Assembly: GCA_029834535.1 (NCBI GenBank)
Contig: JAQMWT010000106.1
Coordinates: forward strand, 1 to 64,000
Direction of reading: 5' to 3'
DNA length: 64,000 nucleotides
Source: Chrysophaeum taylorii
Taxonomy: Eukaryota > Sar > Pelagophyceae > Pelagomonadales > Pelagomonadaceae
Numbering within the stretch: position 1 is the first letter of the stretch; each line of letters begins with the position of its first letter. The translations under genes and the position numbers were made by a program. Positions 58,803 through 64,000 of this stretch are shown here, in pieces. The notes under the pieces are model-generated. The model did no database searches, was not told the DNA's origin, and saw only the letters and a program-made list of their open reading frames with translations.

Positions 58803-59490
58803 AGTGGTGTTGTAAGTGATTGTCACTGCTGCTTTTTCCACGCCAGACCCTCGCTCGTGGCCGCAGGGGTCGGGGGCTTTCGAGTTGCACGATCCTCTAC
58901 TACAACTTGTGTAGAACCTATGCTGCAGTAAATGGCATTTTCGGAAGGCTTCCAGGAACGAGACAACAACACGAACTTCTTTCTCTATCTAAGCCGTACA
59001 TATCTTGTGGCAAACACCCATGTCTAACGACCGGCTAACGTCATCAAACGTCGTCGGAACCGGCTGTCGTCGTTTTGCTCTTGGTGTTGTGATTTGATTC
59101 GATATCGATCGATCGTACCGGGAACGTTCCATCGCCTTCGGCTCCTGAACTTTGCCATCTTCACCGAGTCGCCGCGGCACAACTTCCGACGCCAAGGCGT
59201 CGGTCGTCTTCCCCCGCGGGCTGGACTTGTTGATTGGTTCTTGCTATTTTTTCCGAAGATCGCCTTCGTCCACGCAATTTCGCCAGAAACAAAGAGCTGA
59301 CAACACCTCCTCCTCGCCGCCTTGCGTATCTTCTTCATCTTCTTCTTGAGAATACGTCGTAATTCTGGCCTCCGGGCGGCGACGCCTTGTTCCCGAACGG
59401 GTCGTCTCACTACAGCAAAATTTTTCTGACTGGAAACCGGCCCCCGACTACTCCTCCTCAGCGTGAGGGGGCCCTGCTTCTCGATCGACG
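58803..59490. other. Intergenic region between divergent genes
   Basis: It lies between the ATG of the giant gene (minus, 58802) and the plus-strand frame at 59491, so it should hold both promoters. A basic minus-strand frame at 59024-59410 has no supporting feature. No TATA box was fixed. Confidence 0.35.
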
Positions 59491-59868
59491 ATGTCCGGCA
59501 GCTTCTACTTGGTGAGAGTCTTTCCTCGGCCAGCGGGCTGGGACGTACGGTTTAACCATCTTCTGCGCGAGAGAGAAATTTTTTTTGTTGTGGCTTCGCG
59601 ATCGAAGAACGTCTTGATTCGCGAAACCCTCTTTGCCCAAGACCTTCTCGACTTCAACATCGCCTCTTCGGCGTATTTGCTGCCGATGTCGTTCGTGCCG
59701 CCTCTTCGCTACCGAATCGAGGACTGCAGCAAACTCGCACCCCCGTCGATCGACCGCGAACATCTCTATTACGTCGCCTCGATGCTGCGGGTTCGTGCGG
59801 AAGCCGAACGAAACGCGCGTGCGCTGCTGCAAAAGTCCGCGGCGCATGGTTGCGACGAGATCGTATAA
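59491..59868 (+). CDS. Small hypothetical protein (125 aa)
   Basis: An ATG (59491) opens 125 codons with ordinary protein composition: hydrophobic and charged residues alternate, no low complexity, and a helical C-terminal half (YYVASMLRVRAEAERNARAL). The opposite-strand frame over the same place is Arg-rich and looks like a shadow. No family is recognised. It is divergent from the giant gene. It might be one exon of a longer gene. Confidence 0.4.
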   Translation: MSGSFYLVRVFPRPAGWDVRFNHLLREREIFFVVASRSKNVLIRETLFAQDLLDFNIASSAYLLPMSFVPPLRYRIEDCSKLAPPSIDREHLYYVASMLRVRAEAERNARALLQKSAAHGCDEIV

Positions 59869-60736
59869 CCGCCCAGGCTAGTCTGCTGCTGGGGCTCGTT
59901 CTTCTTCGAGGAGCGTTTACGCGGTTAAGGCGTCGTCGTCGTTGTCGTCTGTAGCCTCCTCGAGGCGTGTGTACCACGAGCTTTCGCGCGTCTGCCCGAC
60001 GCGAACGCCAAGCGGACGCAAGTCGACGAAATTTGGCGCCAATGTCTCCGAGGTAAATCAATCGTGGCGGGACAGCTCAGCTGGTCGTACCGCGAGTGAG
60101 GCTGAACCATGTTGCCGCCTCGCGTACCTAGCTTAGGACTCCCGCGCATTCAAGGACGTCGCGCGTAGTATGGCCTGGGGCGCAACGCATGCGCCCGCGG
60201 GTTGCTCCTCTTTTTCTCTCGCACCCTACCCCTCGGCTCAGCGCTTCGGCGGAGTTTTTTTCGCCGCAAATATTGTGCCTGTTACCTCCACCCGCCCGTC
60301 TCTTGCCCAAGCACCCCCTAAGGCAGCCAGCAGCACTCGCGCTTCGGAGGGAAGATTCGTTGTTGTTGCCACCCTTTAAGTTAGGTATTGTTGACATATA
60401 GAGTGCTGTAGGCAAACGCAAACTGAGCACTCGAACGTCTCGAAGATTCATACCAAGCCCCCTGACGCGAACCCCAACAGCTCCGGGGAACTGCGAACGA
60501 GCCCCAAATCGGCTTCGGACTTAATCCATAGAGTCGAACGATCGTAAGCTGTCGAAAAGAAATATAGAACCGTGACTTTTGTCCCGGAAGGAGTGAGAAG
60601 GACAATGGAGAGTTGACGTTCTCAACGAACGGGAAAGAGGCAGGGGTGGGAGTGGAGTAGGCGTGCAAACTCTCTACACCCCCTCGATAAGAACCACGTC
60701 GTCAGCGCACATATTCAGCGCAATCAACCCACTCTC
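59869..60736. other. Intergenic stretch without a supported gene
   Basis: Short frames only. The 60380-60730 part precedes the plus-strand Pro-rich coding region and may be its leader. An acgttctcaacg string near 60619 also occurs at about 5090 in the left element family. Confidence 0.3.
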
Positions 60737-63700
60737 ATGACACCACCAATAAACATTACCCCCTTCACTCCACCAACCCCACCGGCGCCTCCACCTCCTT
60801 CACTGGAGCCTAACTCCCCACTATCGGCGACTCCCGCTACACCACCTATCCAAGTTCCCCAACATCCTCGTCAACCCCCTCGCCGCACCACTCATCTCCT
60901 TGATGATCATGCCACTTACGGCCATGCACTTACGGCCATGACGGCCCCGGCACCTTCATCCCTGACCAAGTCCCCGCCGCGGCTCAAGCTCATGCCGCCC
61001 CACTGTCGGATTCCCTTGTCCGATATCCATCATCTTCCGCAAGTCACTCTCCTCAGGACTTTCCTCTCCATCCACAAGACCATGCCACCTACGGCCACGA
61101 CGGCCCCAGCACTTCCATTTCGACCACAGCTCCTTCCGCGGCTCACGCTACTGCGGCCCAACCATCGGACCCTCCTGACAGACCTTCCTCGCCTTTCGAA
61201 AGTTGCTGTCCCCCCGATATGCACCTCCACCCGCGTGACTATGCATTCCACAACTACGACCATTCCTCCGTCCCCACTCAAGCAAGCACCCACCTCCTTT
61301 CTCAATGTTCCGATGCATCTCCGTCTGAGCTCCAACACGAGATGGCCACAACTAAGGCTGCACTCCGCTCCCAAAAACCGCTGAATTGGCCGCAACCAAG
61401 GCCACGCTCATTCGCAAGGATGACGCTTTGTCCTCCGCAGCCAACAAACTCACCACCACCGACGCCTCCCTGGCTTTCGCCACTACCCAGCTCGCCATCC
61501 AAGCCGACGAACTGGTCTCCACCCGCGCTGAACTCCATCTCACCCACACCCAGCTCAGGGCACTCGAAACAGACAACGCTGACATCCGCAACTCCCACCT
61601 TGAAACCAACGCCGTCCTCTAAACCACTCTTGCCTCATTGGATGCCACCAACCCCACCAAAGATGCTGCATCGCATCTTTCACCTCCTTTCACCATCAAC
61701 AACCAACCCTCATCCCCTTCCGAACCAACCTCCAATGCCTCTCCTCCAATTCTCCCCGAGTATCATCACCACCTCCGCGGATGCCCTGGACCCGGTTCTC
61801 CTGGTTCACCACCTACTCCGCCTCTCTATTCTCAACCCCCCGCCATCTCTGGCCCCTCCTCCTCTACCCACTCACTCTTCGCCCCATTGGCACCCCCTAA
61901 ACCCCTTTACACCCGCTCGCCTTATCAGCTACCTGGTTCATTCCAACTCGACCACATCCCCGCGTCCGAGTTGCGAGGGCGTACATTCAACACCGGCGAC
62001 CGTACCTCTAACACCAGCGACGATCTCCACGTGCAAAGTCCCACCAAGAAACAAGACCACCAACATAAAGAGCCGACAAGTTCCGAACTATCAAAAGACA
62101 GCTCTTTGCCTGATGGTCATGCTCACCATCATGCTGCCAAGACATGCATAAGGGCTTCTTCTCTCTTCGGGCACAACGGCCCAGGAAGCAATCTTGTCGA
62201 AGAAACACCAAGCTACCTCGTTCCCACTTTCGACAAGTTAAAGAACAAGACACCACGAGATGTTCCCGAGTATTACGCCTACATCGACTATGGCAACCAC
62301 ACCCAAGAACCTAAGGCTCCGCCGTAACCTACGCCCCAGGCACAAGAGCCGCAGGCCACTGACAACATCCCCTCTGATTCAGTCCCCTGGTATGATGCAT
62401 ACAGCGAAGCAGCAAGACCCACTTCACTAGTCTCGAAGCTGGTCTCCTCGACCATTCCATATCAGCCGCCTGATCCAAGCACCACCAATGACCCCGCAAT
62501 GCCGAATCCACAAGGACAAAGCACGCTGTCAACGGTCCCACGGTCAACATACTCGCAGGCACTCACCGCACCTGCAGGTATCAGCTCAGATTCACAAGGC
62601 ATTCCCGCCTTATTCAATATCTCTCGATCAGCAGCTCCCGATCACTTCAAAGCTGGTTCCGCCTCGCCGCCTCCCCTCCTCGAAGACAGGCGCGCACTGC
62701 CGCTCACCGGCGCTTGCTGCTGCACCCACCATCCACCTTCTCGGTTGGATGCACTGAATGACAATGCTCAGCAGGATGCATGGACCCATCTGCGACCACC
62801 GTGTAACGATTTGATGGTTATCTTCGCACGAGCACCAGTCGCAACACATGATCACCCGCTCCTCAACTCTCAGTCAGAGGACGCACTCCTTTTGACTGCC
62901 GATCCTTATGTCTCACCGCGACCAAGCCGCTGGAAACCTTTCCCCATGGCTGCAGCAACAGACACCGATTTAGAGAGTTCTGAACGACCCGATCAGCCGC
63001 AAACTATGCACGATTCCATTGCGACCACTTCGGTCCTGTGTGTCCCCTTGCATAGCTCTCTTCTGGACGCCACACGCTTGCGCTGCCTCCGGAAAATCGA
63101 CGTTGCGCTCTCAGGAAACATTCTCCGCGCACTATGCACAGACTCGCTTCAACTGAACCACTTCTGTAAGCATTTTCGCATCACTGGAATGCACGACAAA
63201 CGTTCCACGCCAGCTGCCGGCTCCACCACAAACATGCACCCAAGTCACGTACGTTGCCTCCCTCAAAAGCGTCTTATCGCTCAGCACGTCACTCCTCATT
63301 TGAGGGCGCATGTCACATGCCCGCACCTTCGAATGCTCTACACGCATAAGGGCAACCCTGGTCACTCCGGCACTCACCGCTCTGGTCCCAGCTTCTCCGC
63401 TATTGAGGACGCACCCAGCAGGACTGACCCTTACATCGCCCTTGGTTCAACTGCACTCTCCTTCGGCGACCCCTCTTTTCGAATTCCCGCACTGGACCCC
63501 AAGCATTTCAAGCCGGATACTCTCCACCACGGGACCTCAGCTCACGCGCCCATCTGCCCTGCCTTGCAGACAGGTCAGCCTCGAGCCACACTCCTTTTGG
63601 CACTGACTTCGGACCACCCGCATCACGCGCTTTTGCTCTTGGAGCATGACACGCTTTTTGATGCTCTCCGCGTCACCGCCTCTAACACCACGACACTCGT

Positions 63701-64000
63701 CATTTCCACCGACACTCCGCGCCACAACGTATCTCACGACCTTCAGATCACCAACATAAGTCGCTCGCGCCCGCACCACGTCGCGCACGCCTTACGAGGG
63801 CGTATTTCGATTGGTCTCCTCACAGGTCTTTCGATGCATTTTCCGACGTCCGACTTTGAACTTACGAGATACTTTATGGCAATCCCCAATGCCAAGACGT
63901 CTGAAGCTGCGCAATCATGTCTCTGGAACTCCAAAGCAACAGAAACTGCCAGACAAGAAACTCTCAACAGCTGCTCAACAGCTACCAATAATCTCGCACA
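60737..64000 (+). pseudogene. Long Pro-rich, coiled-coil polyprotein-like coding region, broken, runs off the right edge
   Basis: From an ATG at 60737 the protein is rich in Pro/Ser/Thr. A 14-bp tandem duplication (60913-60940) shifts the frame. The sense continues with TYGHDGPGTFIPDQ and a repeated ATYGHDGPST, up to a coiled coil whose two halves (SPSELQHEMATTKAALRSQ and AELAATKATLIRKDDALSS) are separated by a likely one-base indel in an A-run near 61376. In the following frame TAA occurs at 61620-61622 and 62325-62327. After the second, the frame stays open for about 555 codons to the window end. No RT, protease or zinc finger is seen. Coiled coil plus a long frame suggests a Gag-Pol-like product, but this is a guess. 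The plus strand is strongly C-rich and G-poor here, unlike its neighbours. Confidence 0.5.

Noticed and set aside
59024-59410. 128-codon basic minus-strand frame
   Set aside because: Arg/Lys-rich, no domain, and lying in the space upstream of the giant gene; probably chance.

Overview
The window is eukaryotic nuclear DNA, most likely from a unicellular alga of the stramenopile (ochrophyte) type. The reasons are a very large Pro/Thr/Ser-linker surface-protein gene with concanavalin/LamG-like repeats, a style known from pelagophytes and diatoms; short GT-AG introns of 53-83 bp; and dense LTR-retroelement and Helitron-like debris. The species assignment is inference.

Left part (1-21,025) is a graveyard of mobile elements. 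Positions 1-4,303 (minus) hold a Gag-protease polyprotein whose protease has an Asp-Ser-Cys-Ala site, followed by a remnant that reads as a cytosine-5 DNA methyltransferase (C5-MTase). A second, shorter Gag relative lies at 5,086-6,560. Positions 6,787-8,812 are two tandem units of about 1 kb, each carrying the C-terminal part of a PIF1-like helicase of the Helitron kind. An integrase fragment on the plus strand (9,490-10,638) abuts a Ty3/gypsy-like LTR retrotransposon on the minus strand (10,639-21,025). That element has terminal direct repeats with TGTGGCG...CGCCACA ends and the order Gag, RS-rich/acidic linker, protease, C5-MTase, reverse transcriptase, RNase H, integrase. All these polyproteins carry stops and frameshifts. 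Two clearly different retroelements that both place a C5-MTase after the protease are the most striking observation.

Middle part: 21,026-24,742 holds a decayed, unrecognised minus-strand coding region (about 22,117-24,020) and simple repeats. From 24,743 to 58,802 (minus) lies one giant gene of about 34 kb. It has a 28.7-kb first exon and four further exons. The predicted protein has an N-terminal membrane anchor, three choice-of-anchor-A-like domains, 14 LamG-like modules of one type (1,020-bp period), 13 copies of a 68-residue Pro/Ser/Thr repeat (204 bp), 8 LamG-like modules of a second type (840-bp period), four copies of a beta-sandwich-like module on phase-0 exons, and a C-terminal block of about six membrane segments with an acidic tail. 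Seven missing bases at six places in the repeat arrays break the frame. Allowing for them, the product would be about 11,260 residues.

Right part (58,803-64,000): a short plausible plus-strand gene (59,491-59,868), then a Pro-rich, coiled-coil plus-strand coding region (60,737 to the window edge). The latter is interrupted by a 14-bp tandem duplication, a likely homopolymer indel and two stops, and is then open for about 555 codons to the end of the window.
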